A stretch of DNA of 6,320 bases from Bacteroidales bacterium (GTDB lineage Bacteria; Bacteroidota; Bacteroidia; Bacteroidales; UBA7960), in contig PWNY01000405.1 in the NCBI GenBank assembly GCA_003557805.1, positions 1 through 6,320 of the forward strand. The letters run 5' to 3'. A program made the translations under genes and the position numbers. Below are positions 1 to 6,203 of the stretch, one piece after another. How positions within the stretch are numbered: position 1 is the first letter of the stretch; each line of letters starts with the position of its first letter. The notes beneath the pieces were generated by a model that searched no databases, was not told the origin of the DNA, and saw only the letters and a list, made by a program, of their open reading frames with translations.

Positions 1-174
1 GCAGAAAGGCAGGCTACTGCAGAAGCAGAACGTCCCCTTATGACAACTTCACTTAAAGTTGACAGGGAAACAAAAATGGGAATCGTAACTGATGTTAAGC
101 AGGAACTGCGTATGGTTAATGCCCTCAGGGTTAACTACTCCACTACACGTGGAGAGGTTATGGGTATAAATTAA
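1..174 (+). CDS. exbD: ExbD/TolR-family biopolymer transport protein, C-terminal fragment
   Basis: Frame 1 is open from the left edge to a TAA at 172-174 and gives 57 residues, so the start and the N-terminal membrane helix lie outside the window. The visible part contains SLKVDRETKMGIVTDVKQEL followed by NALRVNYST, the closing strand-helix-strand of the periplasmic domain of ExbD as found in Bacteroidota. In the family, ExbD and ExbB form the inner-membrane proton channel that powers TonB-dependent outer-membrane transport. Bacteroidota often carry two adjacent exbD copies, so this could be either one, and TolR is a less likely alternative. It is followed after 26 nt by a strong terminator, so it is probably the last gene of its operon. 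The family call rests on this short C-terminal block only. Confidence 0.82.
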   Translation, partial: AERQATAEAERPLMTTSLKVDRETKMGIVTDVKQELRMVNALRVNYSTTRGEVMGIN

Positions 175-200
175 TTACGCAAGGCCTTATATTGATTACA

Positions 201-240
201 AGCCGCCACGGAAGAAGTTCCGCAGGCGGCTTTTTTTTTT
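201..240 (+). terminator. Rho-independent terminator after exbD
   Basis: A 7-bp outer stem (AGCCGCC at 201-207 with GGCGGCT at 225-231) and a 5-bp inner stem (CGGAA at 209-213 with TTCCG at 218-222) enclose a GAAG loop, with a small internal bulge at A208/CA223-224. A run of ten T follows at 231-240. It points along the + strand and ends the exbD transcript. Read from the other side the hairpin lacks a U-rich tail (the next bases are TGTAATCAAT), so it is a weak terminator at best for the convergent operon. The stop codon of the convergent gene (239-241) lies inside the T tract. Confidence 0.9.
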
Positions 241-1177
241 ACTCAAAGAACTCGTACCTGTGCCTGACTATATAATACATGTTCACCACACCCCGGGCGG
301 GGATATTGACCAGCGCCCGGCTTTCCTCCAGCCTGCCGTCACCATCATATGAACGTTCGATCCTGTTGAGCAGGTTACCGTGCATATCATACTCCTCCTG
401 GAAGCCCACATTTCCGTCAGAGGTGTACTTCATCTTAATGGTGTTCCTTTTGGTTCTTGTCTCCTCTGTGATCTCCAAAGGCCTCCCCTCACTATCCGGT
501 GTAAAAATTATCCTCTCTACCGCCCTGTCATTCTCATCAAAAACGGTTACACCGGTGCGGCGACCCTCCTTGTCAAACTCATTTACCCTCCTGCTAAATG
601 ATCCGGTTGCTTCATCCTTTTCTGTAGTCTCACCCAGGAGTCCGTTATTGTATTTATAGGTCTTCTCGATCTCAGGCTTGCCATCGCGGCCAAGTGCGAC
701 CTCCCCGGCATCCTCCTGGTAAACTCTCTCCCTTGCAAGCCTTCCCTTATCATCGTATTCAAAAATATCGCACTGTTCTACCTCCCCATCCTCATCAGCC
801 AGGGTCTTCATCACGAGCTGTCCCTTATCATCGTAGCTGTAATCAACACTGTCCTTTGATCCATCGGCATAATGGTGGTACTCTCTTATTATCCTGCCCT
901 GACTGTCATGTTCCCAAGACCTGTCGTTCATGACCTCGCCACTTGCCTCCTTGATAACCTCCCTTGTAAGGAAGCCATCTTCACTGTACTCAAATTCGGT
1001 TTGCTGATCCAGGGCACCCCCATGCCCGTATTGCTTTTCACATATAACCTTTCCGTGGTTTTGCTCATATTCTGTTTCAGAAATAAGCCTTCCCTCATTA
1101 CCACCATCCACTATACCGGCATCGGGCCCAGGCAAATCATACCTTATAACCGTAAGTTTCTTTATCTTTTTCTGCAT
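239..1177 (-). CDS. YD/MORN-like repeat protein of unknown function
   Basis: I do not recognise a named family. The protein has 312 residues from the ATG at 1175-1177, 4 nt after the stop of the peptidase gene. A TTG five codons upstream is in frame but would overlap that gene, so the ATG is preferred. Most of the protein is a tandem repeat in which a turn of the form Y-D-x-x-G-R-L recurs with its glycine near residues 68, 94, 119, 145, 179, 205, 231, 255 and 281. The period is 25-26 residues, with one insertion of about 9 residues before 179. Between these turns lies a weaker second turn (for example YADGS, DEDGE, YDMHG), so each unit looks like two short beta hairpins. This resembles RHS/YD repeats and YwqK/MORN_2-type repeats. 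There is no signal peptide or membrane segment and the protein is rich in Glu and Asp, so a cytoplasmic location is inferred. No toxin-like C-terminal domain follows the repeats. Confidence 0.75.
   Translation of the reverse strand: MQKKIKKLTVIRYDLPGPDAGIVDGGNEGRLISETEYEQNHGKVICEKQYGHGGALDQQTEFEYSEDGFLTREVIKEASGEVMNDRSWEHDSQGRIIREYHHYADGSKDSVDYSYDDKGQLVMKTLADEDGEVEQCDIFEYDDKGRLARERVYQEDAGEVALGRDGKPEIEKTYKYNNGLLGETTEKDEATGSFSRRVNEFDKEGRRTGVTVFDENDRAVERIIFTPDSEGRPLEITEETRTKRNTIKMKYTSDGNVGFQEEYDMHGNLLNRIERSYDGDGRLEESRALVNIPARGVVNMYYIVRHRYEFFE
743..835. repeat. 15-bp direct repeat within the repeat-protein gene
   Basis: TCCCTTATCATCGTA occurs identically at 743-757 and 821-835, a distance of 78 bp or exactly 26 codons. 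On the - strand it encodes YDDKG in two successive protein repeats. The shared codons show that these two units are the closest in DNA sequence; the other units have diverged. Confidence 0.7.
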
Positions 1178-1181
1178 AATG

Positions 1182-3341
1182 TTATTTAACAATTGTCATT
1201 TCTTCAATAAGGTGTCCCGCGCCTGCAAATTTATCTATAATGAACAGTATATACCTGGCATCTACATTTATTGCTTTCTGCATATCATGCTCAAAAAGAA
1301 TGTCTCCGCTCATTCCCTCCCAGTTTGCATCAAACGCAACACCTATAAGGTGCCCTTCACCGTTTATCACGGGGCTTCCTGAATTTCCCCCTGTAATATC
1401 ATTATTGGTTATGAAGTTTACCACCATATTCCCGTTCCACTCATACTCACCGAACTCCTTCCTTTTGTATAGCTGCTTCAGCCTTGACGGCACCACGAAC
1501 TCATGATGACCGGGATCCTCCTTTTCCATTACACCTGAAAGTGTTGTATAGTAATCGTAATAGACCGCATCCATGGGATGGTAACCGTTGACACTGCCAT
1601 AGGTGAACCTCATGGTGCTGTTTGCATCCGGGTAGAACGACTTTTCGGGCTGCATCTCAAGTAAGCCCCGGATAAAATACCTTTCAGTCCTTTGCAGCCG
1701 GGTGTTTATATCCGACATCTTATCTGTAATCTCCTGGTACCTGTTATAAACAGACCTTGCTGCATTATATACAGGGTCCTCTGCAACCTGGTCAAGAGTT
1801 GGGTTTTCCAGGAAGGCTGACATACGCTCCGGATGTGGAAAGATACTCCCTTCAAACACGCTGGTTGCATATGCATCGAAATCGTTACCGAACTCATCAG
1901 TTATTGTGGTGAATACTCCCGGCAGGTCTTCTGCGGGCACATACTCGCTGTACACATTAAACATAGCCGACCAGAGTCTGCGGTCAACATCAATGTCGTA
2001 ATTGCGGTAAAGTCTTTCGGTGATATCTGCAAGCCTCTCTGCTTCTGAAATTATCTCTTCCCTTTGCGCATCCTCCTCAAGCAATCCATAAAGGTTACCA
2101 AAGGCATTGGCCAGGCGAATGACCTCGGGGCCGGTGACCATGGCCTCCACAAAGACATAGTTATGTGAGTTAAAGTCTTTTAAGTCATCGTATATGTTTT
2201 CAAACTCTTCGATCACACTACCGTAAGCCATGGAGCGCTGCTGGTCGGCAGCTGCCCATTGCGCAAAACTCTCCTCAAGTTCACGTTTTGAATCTGCCAC
2301 ATTCAGCCTTTGGAGAGATTCACTCATGCCGATAAAGTTTTTCCAGTAGTTGGAGATCCCTGAATGCTTAGAGGCATACTTGATCCTTACCTCATCACTG
2401 GCAGCCATTGCCTCTTCAATGATATCGAGTTTCCTTCTCCTTATATCAATACGTACCGGGTACATATTACTGAGCCTGTACTCTATACCGTAAGAGGTGA
2501 GATACCTTTCCGTACTTCCAGAATATCCAAGTACCATCGCAAAATCATTCTCCTTCACACCTCTTATGGATACAGGGAGATGGTGGCGCGGACGAAGTGG
2601 AATATTGTCAGGGTGGTATTCAGCGGGTGACCCATCCGGTGCTGTATATACCCTGAACAGTGCAAAATCGCCTGTATGGCGGGGCCACTCCCAGTTGTCG
2701 GTATCACCTCCAAATGCACCGATATCAGAAGGTGGGGCACCTACCAGGCGCACATCATTAAATGTCTCATAAGTAAAAAGATAAAAATAGTTGCCTGCAA
2801 ACACAGGGCGGACATTGGCGGTGTAGTGCGTTCCCCCGGCTGCCGCCTCACTCAATTCGTTGCTTTTCTCCCTGATAGCAAGGGCCCTCTCTGCTTCATC
2901 CATCTCCTCATTAAGAACAGATTTGATATCAGCCGTAACATCCTTTACATTTACCAGGAAACGTACGAAAAGACCCTCATTTGGCAGCTCATCCTCCATT
3001 GTCATCGCCCAGAACCCATCCGTGAGCAGATCATTGTCAACACTTGAATGAGATTGTATTCTTCCGTATCCACAGTGGTGGTTTGTAAGAACCAGCCCCT
3101 TATCTGATATCATTTCACCCGTGCAGAAACCTCCGAAACTTACCACTGCATCCTTTATGCTTGATCCGGTAAAACTGAAAATTTCCTCTGGCTCAAGCTT
3201 AAGGCCCATTCGTGACATCTCCTCATAAAGAGCCTCGTCAATAAGGAAGGGCAGCCACATGCCCTCATCGGCAGTTGCATCGGTCGGGTTAAATAACAGA
3301 ACTACAAATAGTAATAACAGGGTATTCTTTATATTTTTCAT
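1182..3341 (-). CDS. S46-family serine dipeptidyl-peptidase (DPP7/DPP11-like), exported
   Basis: This 719-residue protein has the usual length for peptidase family S46, which cuts dipeptides from the N-terminus of peptides in the periplasm or at the cell surface. A signal peptide is clear: MKNIKN, a hydrophobic run LLLLFVVLLF, then a likely cut after ATA at residue 24, so the mature chain starts DEGMWLP as is common in the family. The trypsin-like triad is readable as His89 (in TNHHC), Asp225 (in RHTGD) and Ser654 (in GGNSGSP). Cys73 and Cys90 are placed to form the disulfide next to the active-site His. The block DTDNWEWPRH (213-222, with Asn216 and Trp217) and Asp671 match residues known in the family to bind the substrate amino terminus. 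A helical insertion fills roughly 290-570. The residue 18 after the catalytic Ser is Ala672; P. gingivalis DPP11 has Arg (acidic P1) and DPP7 has Gly, so a DPP7-like preference for non-acidic P1 residues is inferred. The ATG is preceded by AAAGAG, a weak ribosome site. Confidence 0.95.
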   Translation of the reverse strand: MKNIKNTLLLLFVVLLFNPTDATADEGMWLPFLIDEALYEEMSRMGLKLEPEEIFSFTGSSIKDAVVSFGGFCTGEMISDKGLVLTNHHCGYGRIQSHSSVDNDLLTDGFWAMTMEDELPNEGLFVRFLVNVKDVTADIKSVLNEEMDEAERALAIREKSNELSEAAAGGTHYTANVRPVFAGNYFYLFTYETFNDVRLVGAPPSDIGAFGGDTDNWEWPRHTGDFALFRVYTAPDGSPAEYHPDNIPLRPRHHLPVSIRGVKENDFAMVLGYSGSTERYLTSYGIEYRLSNMYPVRIDIRRRKLDIIEEAMAASDEVRIKYASKHSGISNYWKNFIGMSESLQRLNVADSKRELEESFAQWAAADQQRSMAYGSVIEEFENIYDDLKDFNSHNYVFVEAMVTGPEVIRLANAFGNLYGLLEEDAQREEIISEAERLADITERLYRNYDIDVDRRLWSAMFNVYSEYVPAEDLPGVFTTITDEFGNDFDAYATSVFEGSIFPHPERMSAFLENPTLDQVAEDPVYNAARSVYNRYQEITDKMSDINTRLQRTERYFIRGLLEMQPEKSFYPDANSTMRFTYGSVNGYHPMDAVYYDYYTTLSGVMEKEDPGHHEFVVPSRLKQLYKRKEFGEYEWNGNMVVNFITNNDITGGNSGSPVINGEGHLIGVAFDANWEGMSGDILFEHDMQKAINVDARYILFIIDKFAGAGHLIEEMTIVK

Positions 3342-3356
3342 AACTCTTTGTTTAAA

Positions 3357-4448
3357 TTATATATATGTGTCGCCTTTTTTCAACCGGATATCATTAACAA
3401 ACTTGCGTATTTGCTGCTCCTGGGATTTCTTGCATATCAACAGGGCATTATCAGCTTCTGAGACGATATAGCCATCAAGCCCCTGGATAACGACCAGCTT
3501 ATCATCCGGAACATTAATAATGCAGTTTTCAGAGTCATAAAGCATGGAGTTTTTACCTACGACTGCATTGTTTTTATTATCCTTTTTTCGGGCATCAAAC
3601 AGCGAACCCCATGTTCCCAGGTCAGACCATCCAAGGTCTGAAACAAAAACATAGACGTTGTCGGCCTTCTCCATGATGGCATAATCAATCGATATACTCT
3701 TGCAGGCGGTATATGCAACATCCATATAGGGTTGCTCTTCAGGGGTGTTGTACTTGCTCCTTGCCTCCCTGAAAACGAAACTGATCTCGGGCTGGTAAAC
3801 CTCGAATGCATTTATAATGGCCTCAGATGACCAGATGAAGATACCGCTGTTCCATAAAAAATCACCGCTATCCAGGAATGACTGTGCGAGTTCCAGGTTG
3901 GGTTTTTCGGTAAATGTTTTCACTTTTTTCAGGCGAGTGTCACCCGGCACTTCTGTGTCCTCATCAAACTGTATATATCCGTATCCGGTATCAGGCCTGC
4001 TGGGTGTAATTCCGATAGTAAAAAGCCTGTTGCCCTTTGCGGCGGCTTCGAGTCCTGACATCACAATATCGCAGAAAACATCCTCCTTAAGGATGATATG
4101 GTCGGAAGGTGCAACCACCAGGCTTGCATTGGGGTCCATTTCATGGATCTTGTAGGCGGCATATGCAATGCAGGGAGCTGTGTTCTTACGTGCAGGTTCG
4201 CATATCAGGCGGTCCGGGCGAAGACCTGGAAGCTGCTCCCGTACAAGCTTCTGATACTTTTTGTTGGTGACCACAAAAATATTATCGTGCTCGCACACCC
4301 TTAAAAAACGATCATAGGTCTGCTGCAGCAGGGTCTTTCCGGTTCCAAGGATATCGATGAACTGTTTCGGGCGGGATTCACGGCTCATTGGCCAGAAGCG
4401 CTCCCCCACACCCCCGGCCATTATAACTGCGTAATTATTGTTGATCAT
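3357..4448 (-). CDS. manC: Mannose-1-phosphate guanylyltransferase (GDP-mannose pyrophosphorylase)
   Basis: The enzyme makes GDP-mannose and pyrophosphate from mannose 1-phosphate and GTP in the cytoplasm, supplying mannose and, through GDP-fucose synthesis, fucose for surface glycans and protein glycosylation. Its 363 residues open with the nucleotidyltransferase signature GGVGERFWPMSRESRPKQF (residues 12-30). Further family blocks are EPARKNTAPCIA (84-95), APSDH (113-117, metal-binding Asp116), GYGYIQ (155-160), FTEKP (179-183), WNSGIFIW (199-206), SIDYAIME (253-260) and DLGWSDLGTW (271-280). A short beta-type C-terminal region follows from about residue 300. The cupin phosphomannose isomerase domain of the longer two-function enzymes (about 470 residues) is absent, so it should only do the transferase step. 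It lies 38 nt after the SprT-like gene and 15 nt before the peptidase gene. No strong Shine-Dalgarno site precedes the ATG, only an A-rich leader. Confidence 0.95.
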   Translation of the reverse strand: MINNNYAVIMAGGVGERFWPMSRESRPKQFIDILGTGKTLLQQTYDRFLRVCEHDNIFVVTNKKYQKLVREQLPGLRPDRLICEPARKNTAPCIAYAAYKIHEMDPNASLVVAPSDHIILKEDVFCDIVMSGLEAAAKGNRLFTIGITPSRPDTGYGYIQFDEDTEVPGDTRLKKVKTFTEKPNLELAQSFLDSGDFLWNSGIFIWSSEAIINAFEVYQPEISFVFREARSKYNTPEEQPYMDVAYTACKSISIDYAIMEKADNVYVFVSDLGWSDLGTWGSLFDARKKDNKNNAVVGKNSMLYDSENCIINVPDDKLVVIQGLDGYIVSEADNALLICKKSQEQQIRKFVNDIRLKKGDTYI

Positions 4449-4486
4449 ATTATTGCTGGTTTTTATTTATGTTGATTTTTATATTG

Positions 4487-5122
4487 TTACATATACAAAT
4501 CCTCCCCTGCTGCCCTTACCCTGGCAGCGTGATGTATGAGGTATTGCTTTCTGGTATCCTGGCACAGGCACCTGAACCTTGTCCTTAGCCTCTCCTGCTT
4601 TTGGAACACCCTGCCGTTTCGCAGTGTAAACACTCCATTGTCGCTTACCTCTTCAAGGAAAAGCCAGTTGTCACTTCCCGGCTTTTTATCAAAAACCCTG
4701 AGGGCCTTCATCAGGGCAATGTCCGCAACACCTGAAGCCTTTACCCTGTATGAATAATCTTTTAAAATACCAGATATGGACGGATGGAAAAATCCCCTTT
4801 GAATGAACTCACGTATAAGCCTTCCGAAACACTCCTTCCACTCCCGTCCGTGGGGTCTTACACCTGGTCCGTGGTCACGCAGCACGTATAGATGGGCCAG
4901 TTCGTGCAAAAAGATCAGCTGGAACTCATAGATGTTCAGGTTGGAGTTAATGCTTATCTGATTATAGGAACCGCCACCAGAGGGCCTGAAATCCCCAAGC
5001 CTGGAAAGCCTTCCCCTGCTTATCCTGAGTTTTACACGGTTATCTTCCAGCAGCTTTTTTACAGCTTCAACTGCATTAACAGGGAAATAAGCCGCCAGGA
5101 TGTCATTTACCGTTTTCCCCAT
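4487..5122 (-). CDS. SprT-like zinc metalloprotein
   Basis: This 211-residue protein has the SprT-like metallopeptidase core: HELAH at residues 73-77 gives two zinc-binding His and the catalytic Glu74, and His91 in PHGREW is the expected third zinc ligand. Relatives include E. coli SprT and eukaryotic Spartan/SPRTN, which cleaves proteins crosslinked to DNA; whether the bacterial Bacteroidota members do this is not established here. The C-terminal half is basic (KQERLRTRFRC). It ends in a YLIHHAARV-like strand but has only two closely spaced cysteines there (Cys185, Cys187), so a full four-Cys zinc ribbon as in E. coli SprT is not visible. No signal peptide is present, so it is cytoplasmic. 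The ATG at 5120-5122 lies inside the end of the preceding lipoprotein gene (20-nt overlap), suggesting coupled translation. A SprT-like gene beside a mannose-1-phosphate guanylyltransferase gene is, from memory, a recurring pair in Bacteroidota. Confidence 0.88.
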   Translation of the reverse strand: MGKTVNDILAAYFPVNAVEAVKKLLEDNRVKLRISRGRLSRLGDFRPSGGGSYNQISINSNLNIYEFQLIFLHELAHLYVLRDHGPGVRPHGREWKECFGRLIREFIQRGFFHPSISGILKDYSYRVKASGVADIALMKALRVFDKKPGSDNWLFLEEVSDNGVFTLRNGRVFQKQERLRTRFRCLCQDTRKQYLIHHAARVRAAGEDLYM

Positions 5123-5336
5123 CGGTCAGAACAGGATTGATTTCAAGTATATCCTCTGCTGATTGCCCTCCATCAATACCGGCATCAGTTCCCTTTTCAA
5201 GTGAACCATCACTGTATGCCGGACAATCACACCCGCTGTCACGGAAAACAAAACATGAACTAAATGCAATCAGACCGGTGATAATTATGCAAAAGGCAGT
5301 AATTATGCGTTTAAAAGCTGGTATTGCAGTAGACAT
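5103..5336 (-). CDS. Small Cys-rich putative lipoprotein
   Basis: I do not recognise a named family. The chosen ATG at 5334-5336 gives 77 residues; a TTG three codons upstream is in frame but less likely. The N-terminus has Lys/Arg, a hydrophobic stretch IITAFCIIITGLIAFSS and then Cys28, which reads as a type II signal peptide with a loose lipobox (FSSC). A membrane-anchored or exported product is inferred. The mature part is short and acidic, with a GCDCPAYS motif at residues 35-42 (Cys36, Cys38) and a Gly/Asp/Glu-rich tail. From memory, tiny lipoproteins with a CxCP motif are common and uncharacterised in Bacteroidota. It is the first gene of the leftward operon and overlaps the SprT-like gene by 20 nt, which supports its being a real gene. 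A -7 promoter element lies 27 nt upstream of its ATG. Confidence 0.7.
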   Translation of the reverse strand: MSTAIPAFKRIITAFCIIITGLIAFSSCFVFRDSGCDCPAYSDGSLEKGTDAGIDGGQSAEDILEINPVLTDGENGK

Positions 5337-5362
5337 ATAAGGCAATTATTCAGGTGCGAGGT

Positions 5363-5370
5363 CAAAAGTA
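5363..5370 (-). promoter_or_regulatory. Candidate -7 promoter element for the leftward five-gene operon
   Basis: On the - strand these bases read TACTTTTG, a full match to the Bacteroidota sigma-ABfr -7 consensus TAnnTTTG. Transcription would start near 5357, leaving a leader of about 20 nt before the ATG at 5336. The nearest upstream TTG (5398-5396) is separated by 25 nt, longer than the usual 17-23, so the -33 element is weak or absent. The position is right but an 8-base match is short. Confidence 0.45.
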
Positions 5371-5408
5371 ATAAAAATAAAGCGGCCATCACCTCCAATG
5401 GCTCCTTT

Positions 5409-5422
5409 GTTATTTCAATAAC
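5409..5422. repeat. 14-bp inverted repeat in the divergent promoter region
   Basis: GTTATT at 5409-5414 and AATAAC at 5417-5422 form perfect 6-bp arms around a 2-bp TC centre. It sits between the two divergent start points, just upstream of the candidate mlaE promoter, where a dimeric regulator could bind. There is no T tract after it, so it is not a terminator. The base composition is AT-rich, so a chance occurrence is possible. Confidence 0.3.
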
Positions 5423-5434
5423 GTAAATAATCTT

Positions 5435-5442
5435 TAATTTAG
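5435..5442 (+). promoter_or_regulatory. Possible -7 promoter element for mlaE
   Basis: TAATTTAG matches the Bacteroidota -7 consensus TAnnTTTG at all fixed positions but one. A start point near 5449 would give a leader of about 14 nt before the ATG at 5463. The only clear TTTG upstream (5406-5409) is 25 nt away, longer than the usual spacing, so this call is weak. Confidence 0.25.
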
Positions 5443-5462
5443 CCTGTTCAACACAAAAAAGA

Positions 5463-6203
5463 ATGAAGTTTTTATTCCATATCGGCCGTTATTTCTCAAT
5501 GCTGCTGATGGTACTGCAAAGACCGGAAAAGATCTCCGTGTACAGGCGGCAGGTGATAACCGAAATGGATAATATCGGCATTGACAGTCTTGGTATTGTT
5601 GCCATAATATCTGTCTTTATGGGGGCAGTGGTGACCATTCAAACCGCATTCAATACAGACCACCCCCTGCTTCCCGCATTTGCCATTGGTTTTGCTACCA
5701 GGCAGGCGATCATACTGGAGTTCTCACCCACAGTGATAAGCCTGATTATTGCCGGCAAGGCCGGATCGAGAATAGCATCAGAGATAGGAACAATGAGGGT
5801 GACCGAGCAGATTGATGCACTGGAGATAATGGGGGTGAATGCCGCATCCTACCTGATCCTGCCCAAAATAATCGCCTCGATGATAATCCTTCCAGTCCTG
5901 GTTGTAATCAGCATGTTCCTGGGTATAGCGGGAGGATGGATGGCATCGGCAGCTACAGGTGTCGTGCCGCTTAATAACTTTATATACGGGCTGACATTTG
6001 AATTCTCCTCCTTTGATGTATACTACGCACTGATAAAATCCGTGGTGTTCGCATTTATAATTACAAGCGTATCCGGATATTTTGGTTTCCATACAAGTGG
6101 AGGGGCACTTGATGTGGGAAGCTCAAGCACAAAGGCTGTTGTTTTCAGCAGTATTTACATAATAGTGTTTAACCTGGTACTGACCCAACTGCTCCTGGTA
6201 TGA
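5463..6203 (+). CDS. mlaE: MlaE-family ABC transporter permease
   Basis: This 246-residue integral membrane protein has the normal length of MlaE/YrbE permeases, the inner-membrane part of the Mla lipid transporter that moves phospholipids between the inner and outer membranes. The family hallmark is clear at about residues 86-120: EFSPT, then GKAGSRIASEIGTMRVTEQI and DALEIMGVN, the conserved region with the cytoplasmic loop that contacts the ATPase. Hydrophobic segments fall near residues 42-62, 83-97, 133-158, 187-207 and 226-246, and an amphipathic N-terminal helix precedes them. The ATG at 5463 is preceded by an A-rich AAAAAAGA stretch typical of Bacteroidota leaders. The stop overlaps the start of the ATPase gene by 4 nt (ATGA). 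It is transcribed divergently from the lipoprotein/SprT-like operon. The exact lipid cargo cannot be told from sequence. Confidence 0.95.
   Translation: MKFLFHIGRYFSMLLMVLQRPEKISVYRRQVITEMDNIGIDSLGIVAIISVFMGAVVTIQTAFNTDHPLLPAFAIGFATRQAIILEFSPTVISLIIAGKAGSRIASEIGTMRVTEQIDALEIMGVNAASYLILPKIIASMIILPVLVVISMFLGIAGGWMASAATGVVPLNNFIYGLTFEFSSFDVYYALIKSVVFAFIITSVSGYFGFHTSGGALDVGSSSTKAVVFSSIYIIVFNLVLTQLLLV

Noticed and set aside
181..188. AAGGCCTT palindrome between exbD and its terminator
   Set aside because: Eight bases is too short to separate from chance, and it has no loop or tail to act as a terminator.
239..1177. RHS-type polymorphic toxin or its immunity pair
   Set aside because: The protein has no signal or secretion domain, no RHS core-ending motif and no variable C-terminal toxin, and no small immunity gene follows it.
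279..1189. Several + strand open frames opposite the repeat-protein gene
   Set aside because: They lie antisense to a long frame with clear protein repeats, show no recognisable domain, and have no spacing or start context of their own.
1178..1192. TTG start giving a longer repeat protein that overlaps the peptidase gene by 11 nt
   Set aside because: An ATG five codons downstream sits 4 nt after the peptidase stop, and the extra residues add no signal peptide or domain.
5337..5345. TTG start for the small lipoprotein
   Set aside because: The ATG at 5334-5336 gives a complete type II signal peptide; the three added residues change nothing.
5778..6092. 104-codon - strand frame inside mlaE
   Set aside because: It is antisense to the conserved permease core, and its Cys/His-rich translation reflects the complement of the hydrophobic codons.
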